From Cupriavidus basilensis (GTDB lineage: Bacteria > Pseudomonadota > Gammaproteobacteria > Burkholderiales > Burkholderiaceae), in the NCBI RefSeq assembly GCF_000832305.1, contig NZ_CP010536.1:558001-622000 (forward strand): DNA of 64,000 nucleotides. Reading direction: 5' to 3'. The first letter of the stretch is position 1, and each line of letters starts with the position of its first letter. Below are positions 17,043-26,466 of the stretch, piece after piece. The translations under genes and the position numbers were made by a program. The notes below the pieces were generated by a model, which worked only from the letters and a program-made list of their open reading frames with translations, was not told the origin of the DNA and made no database searches.

Positions 17043-17501
17043 TCACGCATAATCCAGAGGCAAAGCAGTCGTGTACTTGATCTGCTCCATGGCGAAACTG
17101 GAACTGACATCAGCCAGCTCAGCGCCCTGGATCAGCTTCTTGTACACGCGGTCATACGCGGCAATATCCGGCACCACTACGCGCAGCAGGTAATCGGTGT
17201 CCCCGGCCATGCGGTAGAACTCAGTCACCTCGGGGATCGAGGCGACCAGGTCATGAAAGGTCTTGAGCCATTTGACGCTGTGCTGGCTGGTGCGGACCGA
17301 GACGAATACCGTCACGCCCACATTCAGCAGCGCGGGGTCCAGCAGCGCCACCCGCTTGCGTATCACGCCGCTTTCCTCAAGCTTCTGCACGCGCCGCCAG
17401 CACGGCGTGGAGGTGAGGCCCACCCGCTCGCCCAGCTCGGCCACCGGCACGGTGGCGTCTTCCTGGAGAGCGGCAAGTATCTGGCGGTCGTATCGGTCCA
17501 T
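17043..17501 (-). CDS. Lrp/AsnC-family transcriptional regulator
   Basis: A 152-aa regulator with the Lrp layout: an N-terminal helix-turn-helix (MDRYDRQILAALQEDATVPV ... VGLTSTPCWRRVQKLEESGVI) and a C-terminal RAM ligand-binding domain (MAGDTDYLLRVVVPDIAAYDRVYKKLI). The ATG at 17501 matches the usual family start; the frame stays open further upstream but without family similarity. It lies 60 bp downstream of a cysteine-dioxygenase-family gene on the same strand and may regulate it in response to an amino acid, which is inference. Confidence 0.92.
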   Translation of the reverse strand: MDRYDRQILAALQEDATVPVAELGERVGLTSTPCWRRVQKLEESGVIRKRVALLDPALLNVGVTVFVSVRTSQHSVKWLKTFHDLVASIPEVTEFYRMAGDTDYLLRVVVPDIAAYDRVYKKLIQGAELADVSSSFAMEQIKYTTALPLDYA

Positions 17502-17561
17502 GGCAAATCCTGTTGGCGCGCAGCGTCGTCCGGGTGCCTGGCCGAGCGCCGCCCGCAAGAC

Positions 17562-18158
17562 TCAGGCCGCGTCCACCAGCAGGTTCACACCGCTGCAGAT
17601 GTGTTCCTGGTCCACCCCATAAATATGCAGCGACACGGCCACCGCGTCGCTGTCGTTGCCAAGCGCATGGATATGGCGCAGCCCGGCCGGCACGCTGAAG
17701 GTATCGCCCACCGTGCGCGTGATCTCGCCGCACGGATGCGCCTGGCGCGCTTGCGCGTCCCAGCGGTAGTGGCGCTCATGCAGCGTGCCGCGCAGCACCC
17801 GGTAGGCGCACCAGGTCTGGTGTCCGTGCACCGGGCTGTGCTGCCCCGGCCGCCAGACGATCAGCATGGCGGAGAAGCGCGCCAGCGGATCGGCATGTAC
17901 CAGGTGGCGCACATAGCCCTCAGCCGAGCCTTCGCGCAGCGATTCCGGCAGCAGCGCCAGCAGCGTGGCGGCGTCCGGCAGGCTGGCTTCGATGCCTTGC
18001 GCCACCATGCGCGCGCTGGCGGCAAAGGCGCACGACATGCCGTCGGACAGCGGGGCAAAGAGATCCGGCTGGCCGTCGGCCGTGTCGAGGGTGCCAAGGA
18101 CGCCGGTGCTGCGTGCGTGGCTGGCAACATCGGTAACGGCGGCTTGCTGGGTGGCCAT
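17562..18158 (-). CDS. cysteine dioxygenase-family thiol dioxygenase
   Basis: A 198-aa cupin that probably adds O2 to the thiol of cysteine (or a related thiol such as 3-mercaptopropionate) to give a sulfinate. The iron ligands are visible as His-x-His in SPVHGHQTWCAYRVLRG and a later His in VPAGLRHIHALGN. A Cys follows the HxH motif at about the place of the crosslinking Cys of mammalian enzymes, but I see no clear partner Tyr. GGAG precedes the ATG. It is divergent from a LysR gene and followed by an Lrp-type gene, so two regulators flank it. Confidence 0.82.
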   Translation of the reverse strand: MATQQAAVTDVASHARSTGVLGTLDTADGQPDLFAPLSDGMSCAFAASARMVAQGIEASLPDAATLLALLPESLREGSAEGYVRHLVHADPLARFSAMLIVWRPGQHSPVHGHQTWCAYRVLRGTLHERHYRWDAQARQAHPCGEITRTVGDTFSVPAGLRHIHALGNDSDAVAVSLHIYGVDQEHICSGVNLLVDAA

Positions 18159-18253
18159 GACGGGCTCCTTGTTGGTTTGCGACCATCATAGCGTCCGTCC
18201 CGGAGCAAGCACGTGCGTCTTGTCGTGCAAATCCGGATATGAGTGTAATCGTA

Positions 18254-18271
18254 TTCCAATAAAAATTGGAA
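18254..18271. promoter_or_regulatory. inverted repeat between thiol dioxygenase and LysR genes
   Basis: TTCCAAT-AAAA-ATTGGAA is a perfect 7-bp palindrome with a 4-bp spacer in the AT-rich divergent intergenic region, 61 bp upstream of the LysR start. Its place and symmetry fit a LysR operator that controls both directions. Binding is inferred. Confidence 0.45.
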
Positions 18272-18332
18272 ATATAGAATATTATTCCTGGCGGTGGCGA
18301 AACCGCGGGAAGCCGGTGGATAATGCCGCCTC

Positions 18333-19304
18333 ATGGAAATCAAGTGGCTTGAAGACTTCGTCAGCCTGGCCGAGACGCACAGCTTCTCGCGCTCGGCCGA
18401 GCAGCGTCATGTAACGCAGCCCGCGTTCTCGCGCCGGATCCAGTCGCTGGAGTCCTGGGTGGGCACGGAGCTGATCGACCGCTCCAGCTATCCCACCAGC
18501 CTGACACCAGCGGGCAAGGTGTTCTACGAGCAGGCCCTGGCCATGCTGGCGCAGGTCAGCGAGACCCGCGCGCTGATGCGGGGGCAGCGTTCGGCCAATG
18601 CCCAGGTGCTGGAGTTCGCGGTGCCGCACACGCTGTCGCTGACGTTCTTCCCCGAATGGCTCAAGGCAGTGGAGCGCGAGATCGGCACGCTGCCGTGCCG
18701 GCTGCGTGCGCTCAACGTGCATGACGCCGTGCTGGCGCTGGTCGATGGCGGCTGCGACCTGGTGATGGTCTACCACCATGCGCGCCAGGCTATCCAGCTT
18801 GATCCCGCGCACTACGACATGATGGTGCTGGGCACCGAACGGCTGTCGCCATACAGCGTGCCGGACGCCACCGGCAAGCCTCTGTACCGGCTGCCGGGCA
18901 CGGACAAGAAGCCGGTGCCTTTCCTCAGCTATACGCCCAATGCCTTCCTTGGCCGCATGGTCGACATGCTGCTGTCGGAGACCACCGACGCGCTCAAGCT
19001 CGACAAATGCTACGAGACCGATATGGCCGAGGCGCTCAAGGTGATGGCGCTGTCCGGGCATGGCATGGCCTTCCTGCCGGAGAGCGCGGTGCGCGAGGAA
19101 CTGCTCCAGCACCGGCTGGTGCGCGCGGAGGCCGCGCGTGGCGCGGCGTTGTCGATCGACATGGAAATCCGGCTTTACCGGGAGAAGCCGGGCGAACACG
19201 TCAACGAGCGGCGCAGCGCGCAGGTTCGCAACAAGCGCCAGCTGGTGGAACGCGTGTGGTCTTCGCTGGCAGCGCAGGCCTTGCCCGCACTGCCGAAATC
19301 CTGA
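18333..19304 (+). CDS. LysR-family transcriptional regulator
   Basis: A 323-aa regulator with an N-terminal helix-turn-helix (MEIKWLEDFVSLAETHSFSR, then HVTQPAFSRRIQSLESWVGTELIDR) and a LysR substrate domain. The opening and the Arg/Ser pattern resemble the YjiE/HypT-like branch, whose members respond to oxidants or act in amino-acid metabolism. It is divergent from the thiol dioxygenase gene and upstream, on the same strand, of glutamate dehydrogenase and the gltIJKL importer, so any of these could be its target. The effector is unknown. Confidence 0.88.
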   Translation: MEIKWLEDFVSLAETHSFSRSAEQRHVTQPAFSRRIQSLESWVGTELIDRSSYPTSLTPAGKVFYEQALAMLAQVSETRALMRGQRSANAQVLEFAVPHTLSLTFFPEWLKAVEREIGTLPCRLRALNVHDAVLALVDGGCDLVMVYHHARQAIQLDPAHYDMMVLGTERLSPYSVPDATGKPLYRLPGTDKKPVPFLSYTPNAFLGRMVDMLLSETTDALKLDKCYETDMAEALKVMALSGHGMAFLPESAVREELLQHRLVRAEAARGAALSIDMEIRLYREKPGEHVNERRSAQVRNKRQLVERVWSSLAAQALPALPKS

Positions 19305-19385
19305 AGGCGCGCAGCTGGTGCGCCGGGCACACCGCCACATAGCCGGGAAGGTCGGCATGGGGTGGCGCGGGGCCTTGGTCAAAGG

Positions 19386-19404
19386 TTATGCAAAGCATGC
19401 ATAA
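19386..19404. promoter_or_regulatory. inverted repeat upstream of glutamate dehydrogenase
   Basis: TTATGC and GCATAA flank a 7-bp spacer, 78 bp upstream of the gdhA start. The arms and spacing fit a LysR-type T-N11-A site, and GATAAT at 19408-19413 could be the -10 element next to it. It is a candidate operator for the LysR protein encoded just upstream. Confidence 0.4.
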
Positions 19405-19481
19405 CGGGATAATCAAACGGCATTGGCTTCGGCGGGGGCGCCTCCCCTAAGCTGGCGGCACCTTCACACCGGAACCAAACG

Positions 19482-20789
19482 ATGTCTTCCGCAGCGCCGT
19501 CCAATCCTGCCGTCAAGAACCACACCTTGCCTTCCTACCTGAACGCCGATGCGCTCGGGCCCTGGGGCATCTACCTGCAGCAGGTCGATCGTGTCACGCC
19601 TTACCTGGGCTCGCTGGCCCGCTGGGTCGAGACCCTGAAGCGTCCCAAGCGCGCGCTGGTGGTGGACGTGCCGATCGAGATGGACAACGGCACCATTGCC
19701 CACTTCGAAGGCTATCGCGTGCAGCACAACATGTCGCGCGGCCCGGGCAAGGGCGGCGTGCGCTTCCACCAGGACGTGACCTTGTCGGAAGTGATGGCCC
19801 TGTCGGCCTGGATGTCGGTCAAGAACGCCGCGGTCAACGTGCCGTACGGCGGCGCCAAGGGCGGTATCCGCGTCGATCCGCGCACGCTCTCGCGCTCGGA
19901 GCTGGAGCGCGTCACGCGCCGCTATACCAGCGAAATCAACTTCATCATCGGGCCCAACAAGGACATCCCGGCGCCCGACGTCAACACCAATGAACAGGTG
20001 ATGGCATGGATGATGGACACCTACTCGATGAACTCCGGCAGCACCGCCACCGGTGTGGTGACCGGCAAGCCGATCTCGCTGGGCGGCTCGCTGGGTCGCC
20101 GCGAGGCAACCGGCCGCGGCGTGTTCGTGGTGGGTTCCGAGGCGGCGCGCAACCTCGGCCTTGAGATCAAGGGCGCACGCATTGCCGTGCAGGGCTTCGG
20201 CAATGTCGGCGCCGTGGCCGCCAAGCTGTTCCATGAGGCTGGCGCCAAGGTGGTGGCGGTGCAGGACCACCGCACCGCGCTGTACAACCCGGCCGGCCTG
20301 GATGTGCCCGCCATGATGGAATATGCCTCGCACAGCGGCACCATCGAGGGCTTCCAGGGCGAGACCATCTCCGCCGAGCAATTCTGGCAGGTGGACTGCG
20401 AAATCCTGATCCCGGCCGCGCTGGAAGGCCAGATCACAGCCCAGAACGCGCCCCACATCAAGGCACGCATGGTCATCGAAGGTGCGAATGGCCCGACCAC
20501 GCCCGAGGCCGACGACATCCTGCGCGAGCGCAATATCCTGGTGGCGCCCGACGTCATCGCCAATGCTGGCGGCGTTACGGTCTCCTATTTCGAATGGGTA
20601 CAGGACTTTTCCAGCTTCTTCTGGACCGAAGAGGAAATCAACCAGCGCCTGGTACGAATCATGCAAGAGGCATTCCGGGCGATCTGGCAGGTCGCTCAGG
20701 ACAACAAGGTTACCTTGCGCACGGCCGCCTTCATCGTGGCGTGCACGCGGATTCTGCAGGCGCGCGAAATGCGCGGTCTCTATCCCTGA
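19482..20789 (+). CDS. gdhA: glutamate dehydrogenase
   Basis: Interconverts glutamate and 2-oxoglutarate plus ammonium. The 435-aa length and the pattern fit the hexameric GDH group: [22 protein letters not shown] and [14 protein letters not shown] contain the substrate and catalytic lysines, [20 protein letters not shown] the catalytic Asp, and [15 protein letters not shown] the nucleotide-binding loop. Length and sequence style are nearer the NAD-type GudB/RocG enzymes than E. coli GdhA; cofactor preference cannot be settled here. It lies 364 bp upstream of a glutamate/aspartate importer, which suggests use of imported glutamate as carbon and nitrogen source. Confidence 0.94.
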   Translation: MSSAAPSNPAVKNHTLPSYLNADALGPWGIYLQQVDRVTPYLGSLARWVETLKRPKRALVVDVPIEMDNGTIAHFEGYRVQHNMSRGPGKGGVRFHQDVTLSEVMALSAWMSVKNAAVNVPYGGAKGGIRVDPRTLSRSELERVTRRYTSEINFIIGPNKDIPAPDVNTNEQVMAWMMDTYSMNSGSTATGVVTGKPISLGGSLGRREATGRGVFVVGSEAARNLGLEIKGARIAVQGFGNVGAVAAKLFHEAGAKVVAVQDHRTALYNPAGLDVPAMMEYASHSGTIEGFQGETISAEQFWQVDCEILIPAALEGQITAQNAPHIKARMVIEGANGPTTPEADDILRERNILVAPDVIANAGGVTVSYFEWVQDFSSFFWTEEEINQRLVRIMQEAFRAIWQVAQDNKVTLRTAAFIVACTRILQAREMRGLYP

Positions 20790-20805
20790 TGCCTGACGCG
20801 GCTTG

Positions 20806-20896
20806 GCGCCGCAGCGTCGCCATCTGGCGATGCTGCGGCGCAACAGGTCTATCCAGGATTGGTAACGCGGCTGCCGGGCTTCCCGGCAGCCGCGTT
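20806..20896 (+). terminator. tandem GC-rich hairpins after gdhA
   Basis: The first hairpin pairs 20806-20815 with 20832-20841 and continues inward. The second is a perfect 15-bp stem, 20864-20878 with 20882-20896, closing a CTT loop. Neither is followed by more than two T residues, so they are not standard intrinsic terminators. They may still end or stabilise the gdhA transcript. Confidence 0.5.
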
Positions 20897-21061
20897 GTCG
20901 TATGCGCTCGCTGCCCCCACGCGCCAGGGGGCTCCCGTGCTGGCGAGGCCTTGCCTCAAGGCCGGCCCGATGCGCTGGCGCAACGGCTTTACGGCAATGG
21001 CGACATGTCTCGCTTGCCTTGCAAACCATGCCTTGGATGGCGCTGTTAGGGGAAAAACCCG

Positions 21062-21090
21062 TTGTCTTGAGTGCTTGCCTGCGCAATACT
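21062..21090 (+). promoter_or_regulatory. candidate sigma-70 promoter of gltIJKL
   Basis: TTGTCT at 21062-21067 and AATACT at 21085-21090 are separated by 17 bp, 63 bp before the gltI start. Spacing is ideal and both boxes are near consensus. No start-site data are available. Confidence 0.5.
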
Positions 21091-21153
21091 ATTTCGTCGG
21101 CGGGTGGTTTTTTGTTAGAGTCCCGCCTTTCTCTTCATGGTCAAGGAGATGTT

Positions 21154-22053
21154 ATGAATGTTGCCAAGTTGGCTTCCCTGATGATTGCTGCTGGCGTGCT
21201 GTGCGGTACCGCGCAAGCTGCCGAGCAACTGACGGGCACGCTGCAGAAGATCAAAGACACCGGTGTGATTACGCTTGGCGTTCGTGAGTCGTCGATTCCG
21301 TTCAACTACAACCTCGGCGGCGTGCGCCAGGTCGGTTATTCCTACGATATCAATGTCAAGATCGTGGAAGCGATCAAGGACCAGTTGAAGCTGCCGAACC
21401 TGCAGGTCAAGGAAATCCCGATCACCTCGCAGAACCGCATCACCCTGCTGCAGAACGGCACCATCGACATCGAGTGCGGCTCGACCACCAACAACCTCGA
21501 GCGCCAGAAACAAGCATCGTTTACCACCAGCATCTTCATCATCGGCACCCGCATCATGGTGAAGAAGGATGGCGGCATCAAGGACTGGGCCGACCTCAAG
21601 GGCAAGAACGTGGTGACGACCGCCGGCACCACCTCGGAACGCCTGCTGCGCAAGATGAACGATGACCAGAAGCTGGGCATGAACATCATCAGCACCAAGG
21701 ACCATGGCCAGTCGTTCCTGACGCTGGAATCGGGCCGCGCCGTCGCCTTCATGATGGACGACGCATTGCTGTTCGGCGAACGCGCCAAGGCCAAGAACCC
21801 GGCCGACTGGATCGTGGTGGGCAAGCCGCAATCGCGCGAGTCCTATGGCTGCATGATCCGCAAGGACGATGCACAGTTCAAGAAGCTGTCGGACACCGTG
21901 ATCACGGGCATGATGAAGGATGGCTCGATCAACACGCTGTACACCAAGTGGTTCCAGCAGCCGGTCCCGCCCAAGGGCCTGAACCTGGACTTCCCGCTGT
22001 CGGAAGACATGAAGGCACTGTTCAAGACGCCGAACGACAAGGCACTCGACTGA
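21154..22053 (+). CDS. gltI: glutamate/aspartate ABC transporter substrate-binding protein
   Basis: Periplasmic binding protein for acidic amino acids, 299 aa. A typical Sec signal peptide (residues 1-22, ending GTAQA) precedes AEQLTGTLQKIKDTGVITLGVRESSIPFNYN, the standard GltI opening; ESRESYGCMIRKDD-like sequence near the end is also family-typical. The ATG at 21154 has AAGGAG at 21143-21148. It heads the gltIJKL operon, with permease genes 63 bp downstream. Confidence 0.94.
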   Translation: MNVAKLASLMIAAGVLCGTAQAAEQLTGTLQKIKDTGVITLGVRESSIPFNYNLGGVRQVGYSYDINVKIVEAIKDQLKLPNLQVKEIPITSQNRITLLQNGTIDIECGSTTNNLERQKQASFTTSIFIIGTRIMVKKDGGIKDWADLKGKNVVTTAGTTSERLLRKMNDDQKLGMNIISTKDHGQSFLTLESGRAVAFMMDDALLFGERAKAKNPADWIVVGKPQSRESYGCMIRKDDAQFKKLSDTVITGMMKDGSINTLYTKWFQQPVPPKGLNLDFPLSEDMKALFKTPNDKALD

Positions 22054-22116
22054 TACTGGGATTCCGGTTGTGTGAAACGGAAGGCATGTCCTTCCGTTTC
22101 TTTTTGAGGACACATC

Positions 22117-22845
22117 ATGAACTACAGCTGGCATTGGGGTGTATTCCTCGAACAAGCGGCCCAGAACGAGACCTACCTGGACTGGATGATTTCCGGCCTG
22201 AAGGTCACCATTGCACTCGGGCTCTCGTCGTGGATCATCGCCCTCGTCATCGGCTCCGTGCTCGGCGTGCTGCGCACGGTGCCCAACAAGTGGCTGTCCG
22301 GCCTGGCCGCGACCTACGTCGAGATCTTCCGTAATATTCCGCTGCTGGTGCAGTTGTTCATCTGGTATTTCGTCATGCCCGAGCTGTTGCCCGGCGGCGA
22401 GTCGTTCAAGCAGATGAACCCGTTTGCCCAGCAGTTCCTGGCGGCCATGCTGTGCCTGGGCACCTTTACGGCGGCCCGGGTCTGCGAGCAGGTGCGCTCA
22501 GGGATCAACTCGCTGCCGCCCGGCCAGCGCAACGCCGGCCTGGCGATGGGTTTCACGCTGGCCCAGACTTACCGTTATGTGCTATTGCCGATGTCGTTCC
22601 GCGTCATCGTGCCGCCGCTGACCTCGGAGTTCCTGAACATCTTCAAGAACTCCGCTGTGGCGTCGACCATCGGGCTGCTGGAGCTGGCGGCGCAGGGGCG
22701 CCAACTGGTGGACTACACGGCGCGCCCGTATGAGTCCTTCATCGCGGTGACCATCATGTACGCGCTGATCAATATCGTGGTCATGCTGCTCATGCGCTGG
22801 GTCGAAGGCCGCACCCGCGTGCCCGGCTTCATCGGCGGCAAGTAA
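22117..22845 (+). CDS. gltJ: glutamate/aspartate ABC transporter permease GltJ
   Basis: A 242-aa inner-membrane permease of the HisMQ family. The N terminus [32 protein letters not shown] is the GltJ opening, and [36 protein letters not shown] is the EAA loop that contacts the ATPase. TGAGGA precedes the ATG. It pairs with GltK to form the transmembrane channel. Confidence 0.95.
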   Translation: MNYSWHWGVFLEQAAQNETYLDWMISGLKVTIALGLSSWIIALVIGSVLGVLRTVPNKWLSGLAATYVEIFRNIPLLVQLFIWYFVMPELLPGGESFKQMNPFAQQFLAAMLCLGTFTAARVCEQVRSGINSLPPGQRNAGLAMGFTLAQTYRYVLLPMSFRVIVPPLTSEFLNIFKNSAVASTIGLLELAAQGRQLVDYTARPYESFIAVTIMYALINIVVMLLMRWVEGRTRVPGFIGGK

Positions 22846-22856
22846 GAGGACACGTC

Positions 22857-23540
22857 ATGGCATATACATTCGATTTCAGCTCGATCAACGCGACCACGCT
22901 GGACGTGCTGGGCGAGGGGATGCTGGTCTCGCTCAAGATCACCGTTACCGCGGTGGTGGTCGGCATCGTCTGGGGCACCATCCTGGCGATGATGCGGCTG
23001 TCCTCCGTCAAGCTGCTGAACTGGTTCGCGCAGGGCTACGTCACCATCTTCCGGTCGATTCCGCTGGTGATGGTGTTGTTGTGGTTCTTCCTGATCATCC
23101 CGCAGCTGCTGCAAAAGGCCTTCAACCTGTCGCAGGCATCCGACCTGCGCATGACCTCGGCGCTGATTGCCTTTGCCTTGTTCGAGGCGGCGTACTATTC
23201 CGAGATCATCCGCGCGGGTATCCAGAGCGTGTCGCGCGGGCAGATGTTCGCCGCGCAGGCCATGGGCATGACCTACGGGCAGTCGATGCGGCTGGTGATC
23301 CTGCCGCAGGCCTTCCGCAACATGGTGCCGCTGCTGCTCACGCAAGGCATCATCCTGTTCCAGGATACGTCGCTGGTCTACGTGAGCGCGCTGGCGGACT
23401 TCTTTGGCCAGGCCTACGGTATCGGCGAGCGTGATGGCCGCATCGTGGAGATGCTGCTGTTCGCCGGGCTGGTGTATTTCATTATCTGTTTCTCCGCATC
23501 GCTGCTGGTCAAGCGTTACCAGAAAAAGGTGGCCGTATGA
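22857..23540 (+). CDS. gltK: glutamate/aspartate ABC transporter permease GltK
   Basis: The second HisMQ-family permease, 227 aa, starting [29 protein letters not shown]. The EAA loop reads [32 protein letters not shown]. It begins 11 bp after gltJ with AAGAGGA as ribosome-binding site, and its stop overlaps the gltL start by 4 bp. Confidence 0.95.
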   Translation: MAYTFDFSSINATTLDVLGEGMLVSLKITVTAVVVGIVWGTILAMMRLSSVKLLNWFAQGYVTIFRSIPLVMVLLWFFLIIPQLLQKAFNLSQASDLRMTSALIAFALFEAAYYSEIIRAGIQSVSRGQMFAAQAMGMTYGQSMRLVILPQAFRNMVPLLLTQGIILFQDTSLVYVSALADFFGQAYGIGERDGRIVEMLLFAGLVYFIICFSASLLVKRYQKKVAV

Positions 23541-24271
23541 TTGAAATCAATAACGTCTCCAAGTGGTACGGCGCCTTCCAGGTGCTGACCGATTGCACCA
23601 CCAAGGTCGCCAAGGGCGAAGTCGTGGTGGTGTGCGGCCCCTCGGGTTCGGGCAAGTCGACGCTGATCAAGACCGTCAACGCGCTGGAGCCCTTCCAGAA
23701 GGGCGACATCACGGTGGACGGCACCTCGGTGGGCTCGCCCAAGACCAACCTGCCCAAGCTGCGTTCGCGCGTGGGCATGGTGTTCCAGAACTTCGAACTG
23801 TTCCCCCACCTGTCGATCACCGAGAACCTGACCATCGCCCAGACGAAGGTGCTCGGCCGCTCGAAGGAAGAAGCCATGGCGAAGGGCCTGAAGTACCTGG
23901 ACCGCGTGGGCCTCAAAGCCCAGGCGGCCAAGTTCCCGGGCCAGCTGTCGGGCGGCCAGCAGCAGCGCGTGGCAATTGCCCGCGCGCTGTCGATGGATCC
24001 GATCTGCATGCTGTTCGACGAGCCGACCTCCGCGCTGGACCCGGAGATGGTCAACGAAGTGCTGGACGTGATGGTGCAGCTGGCGCAGGAAGGCATGACC
24101 ATGATGTGCGTGACCCACGAAATGGGTTTCGCGCGCAAGGTCGCCAACCGCGTGATCTTCATGGACCAGGGCAAGATCGTCGAGGACTGCGCCAAGGAAG
24201 AGTTCTTCGGCAATATCGACGCGCGCTCCGAGCGGGCCAAGCAGTTCCTGTCGAAGATCCTGCATCACTGA
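23537..24271 (+). CDS. gltL: glutamate/aspartate ABC transporter ATP-binding protein
   Basis: A 244-aa polar-amino-acid ATPase. Walker [11 protein letters not shown]-loop [18 protein letters not shown], signature [19 protein letters not shown], Walker [15 protein letters not shown] and H-loop [16 protein letters not shown] are all intact. The ATGA overlap with gltK implies coupled translation. A strong terminator follows 33 bp after the stop, ending the operon. Confidence 0.95.
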   Translation: MIEINNVSKWYGAFQVLTDCTTKVAKGEVVVVCGPSGSGKSTLIKTVNALEPFQKGDITVDGTSVGSPKTNLPKLRSRVGMVFQNFELFPHLSITENLTIAQTKVLGRSKEEAMAKGLKYLDRVGLKAQAAKFPGQLSGGQQQRVAIARALSMDPICMLFDEPTSALDPEMVNEVLDVMVQLAQEGMTMMCVTHEMGFARKVANRVIFMDQGKIVEDCAKEEFFGNIDARSERAKQFLSKILHH

Positions 24272-24304
24272 TGCGGGCCGCCGCCCCGATGGGCGGCAGG
24301 ATGC

Positions 24305-24332
24305 AAAAAGGGACGCCTCGGCGTCCCTTTTT
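24305..24332. terminator. intrinsic terminator after gltL
   Basis: A 13-bp perfect stem (24305-24317 with 24320-24332) is flanked by A5 and T5, so it can end transcription in both directions: gltIJKL from the left and the amidotransferase gene from the right. Confidence 0.9.
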
Positions 24333-24416
24333 GTTTGGCGCGTGGCGCTGCCGCAGACAGTACAAGGGGTATGGCAAGGCCGCGCAACGATGCCAGAATC
24401 TCTTTGAAATGGCCTC

Positions 24417-25247
24417 TCAGGTGCAGGCGCTGTTGGCCGCGTTCTTGGCCTGGACTTCCGGCGGGATCGGCACCGTCAGCGTCATCACCGAGCGGCCTTC
24501 CTCGAACATCATCAGCTCGCCGGGCGCGAAGGCGGTCCAGGTTTCGTTGTCGGTCAGTGGCGCCGTGGCGATCACCGCCACGCGGTCGTCGGGCGTGGTG
24601 ACCTGGGCGAAGTCGATCGACAGGTCGGCATCGATCAGGTGGGCGGTGGAGAAGGGCCACTGGCGCACGATGTAGTACAGGCGCGTGGAGCAGTGGGAGA
24701 ACAACGCCTGTCCATTGGACAGCAGGTAGTTGAACACGCCGTGCTGCGTGATCTCGCGCGTGATGTCCGCCAGCGCGTGGCACAGCTCGTTGAGCGGCGG
24801 CTGCGAGCCTGGGAAGCGCTTGCGCAGCCCCTGCATCAGCGTGCAGAAGGCGAGTTCACTATCGGTGTCGCCGACCGGCTGGTAGACCCCCGACAGGAAA
24901 GGCGAGAAGTCCTTCAGGTCGCCGTTGTGGGCGAAGATCCAGTGCCGCCCCCACAGCTCGCGCATGAAGGGATGGCAGTTTTCCAGCCGCACCGTGCCCT
25001 GGGTCGCCTTGCGGATATGGGAGATGACGTTCTTGGACTTGATCGGGTAGCGCTTGACCAGCTCAGCCACGGGCGAGGTGCCGGCGGACTGGTTGTCGAT
25101 GAACAGGCGGCAGGCCTTGTCCTCGAAGAACGCCACGCCAAAGCCATCGGCATGGTGATCCGTGACGCCGCCGCGGGCGGCGAAGCCGGTAAAGGAGAAC
25201 GTCACGTCGGTCGGCGTGGCGCAGTTCATGCCGAGCAGCTGGCACAT
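24417..25247 (-). CDS. class II glutamine amidotransferase (YafJ-like)
   Basis: A stand-alone Ntn-type glutaminase domain of 276 aa. Starting at the ATG at 25247 puts Cys at position 2 (MCQLLGMNCATPTDVTF), which after Met removal is the nucleophile of class II amidotransferases; the frame extends upstream to 25298 but would bury this Cys. RKATQGTVRLENCHPF and WIFAHNGDLKDF are conserved substrate-loop segments. The acceptor is unknown. It is divergent from the tartrate dehydrogenase gene and convergent with gltL. Confidence 0.9.
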   Translation of the reverse strand: MCQLLGMNCATPTDVTFSFTGFAARGGVTDHHADGFGVAFFEDKACRLFIDNQSAGTSPVAELVKRYPIKSKNVISHIRKATQGTVRLENCHPFMRELWGRHWIFAHNGDLKDFSPFLSGVYQPVGDTDSELAFCTLMQGLRKRFPGSQPPLNELCHALADITREITQHGVFNYLLSNGQALFSHCSTRLYYIVRQWPFSTAHLIDADLSIDFAQVTTPDDRVAVIATAPLTDNETWTAFAPGELMMFEEGRSVMTLTVPIPPEVQAKNAANSACT

Positions 25248-25377
25248 GGCGGGCACCGGACCGGCAGCAGGCTGCCGGATTGCAATAGAATGTTCCATTA
25301 TCCGGCCTGCCCGGGTTATCTGCCAAGCGCAGCGCGTTTTTCCCCGATTTCAATACCGTTCAGCGGGCCCTCGAGAC

Positions 25378-26466
25378 ATGAGCAAATACAAGATCGCAGT
25401 CATCCCCGGCGATGGCATCGGCACCGAAGTGATGCCCGAGGGCCTGCGCGTGATGGACGCCGCCGCGCGCCGGTTCGGCATCGACATGCAGTTCGATCAC
25501 TTCGACTTCTCCAGCTGCGACTACTACGCCCGCCACGGCAAGATGCTGCCGGACGACTGGTTCGACACCCTGGTCAAGTACGACGCCATCTACTTCGGCG
25601 CGGTGGGCTGGCCGGACGCCGTGCCCGACCATATCTCGCTGTGGGGCTCGCTGCTGCAGTTCCGGCGCTCCTTCGACCAATACGTCAACCTGCGCCCGGT
25701 GCGGCTGATGCCCGGTATCCGCAGCCCGCTGGTGGACCGCGACGGCCATGCGCGCAAACCGGGTGACATCGATTTCTACGTAGTGCGCGAGAACACCGAG
25801 GGCGAGTACTCGAGCATCGGCGGGCGCATGTTCCCCGGCACCGACCGGGAGGTTGTGATCCAGGAAACGGTGATGACGCGCACGGGCGTGGACCGCATCC
25901 TCAAGTTCGCCTTCGAGCTGGCGCAAAAGCGTCCGGCCAGGCATCTGACCTCGGCCACCAAGTCCAACGGCATCTCCATCACCATGCCGTACTGGGACGA
26001 GCGGGTGGAGGCCATGGCTACCCACTACCCCGGCGTGAAGGTCGACAAGTACCACATCGACATCCTCACCGCGCACTTCGTCCAGCATCCGGACTGGTTC
26101 GACGTGGTGGTCGCCAGCAACCTGTTTGGCGACATCCTGTCCGACCTGGGGCCGGCCTGCACCGGCACCATCGGCATCGCGCCCTCGGGCAATATCAACC
26201 CGGACCGCACCTTCCCCAGCTTGTTCGAGCCCGTGCATGGCTCCGCGCCGGACATCGCCGGGCGCGGCGTGGCCAACCCGATCGGCCAGATCTGGTGCGG
26301 CGCCATGATGCTGGAGCATCTGGGTCAGCCGGAAGCCGGCGCGGCCGTGCTGGGTGCCATCGAGAAGGTGCTGTCGGCCGGGCCGGAGCATGCCCCGCTG
26401 ACCCGCGACATTGGAGGCAAGGCCGGCACGGCGGACCTGGGCCAGGCCATCGCGCAAGCGCTGTGA
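25378..26466 (+). CDS. ttuC: tartrate dehydrogenase/decarboxylase or D-malate dehydrogenase
   Basis: A beta-decarboxylating dehydrogenase of the isopropylmalate/isocitrate family, 362 aa. IAVIPGDGIGTEVMPEGLRVMDA, FYVVRENTEGEYSSIGGR, NLFGDILSDLGPACTGTIGIAPSGNIN and EPVHGSAPDIAGRGVANP are present. Isocitrate and isopropylmalate use are less likely because the sequence follows TtuC/DmlA. The glycerate kinase gene overlaps its end, which favours tartrate use: tartrate is converted to D-glycerate and then phosphorylated. The start ATG at 25378 matches the family. Confidence 0.9.
   Translation: MSKYKIAVIPGDGIGTEVMPEGLRVMDAAARRFGIDMQFDHFDFSSCDYYARHGKMLPDDWFDTLVKYDAIYFGAVGWPDAVPDHISLWGSLLQFRRSFDQYVNLRPVRLMPGIRSPLVDRDGHARKPGDIDFYVVRENTEGEYSSIGGRMFPGTDREVVIQETVMTRTGVDRILKFAFELAQKRPARHLTSATKSNGISITMPYWDERVEAMATHYPGVKVDKYHIDILTAHFVQHPDWFDVVVASNLFGDILSDLGPACTGTIGIAPSGNINPDRTFPSLFEPVHGSAPDIAGRGVANPIGQIWCGAMMLEHLGQPEAGAAVLGAIEKVLSAGPEHAPLTRDIGGKAGTADLGQAIAQAL

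Larger units (their letters stand above)
20790..21153. other. 364-bp intergenic region between gdhA and gltI
   Basis: No gene is supported. The first third holds two strong GC-rich hairpins listed separately; the last 90 bp hold a promoter candidate and the ribosome-binding site of gltI. The open reading frame that runs through this gap in frame with gltI lacks a signal peptide and is discounted. Confidence 0.6.
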
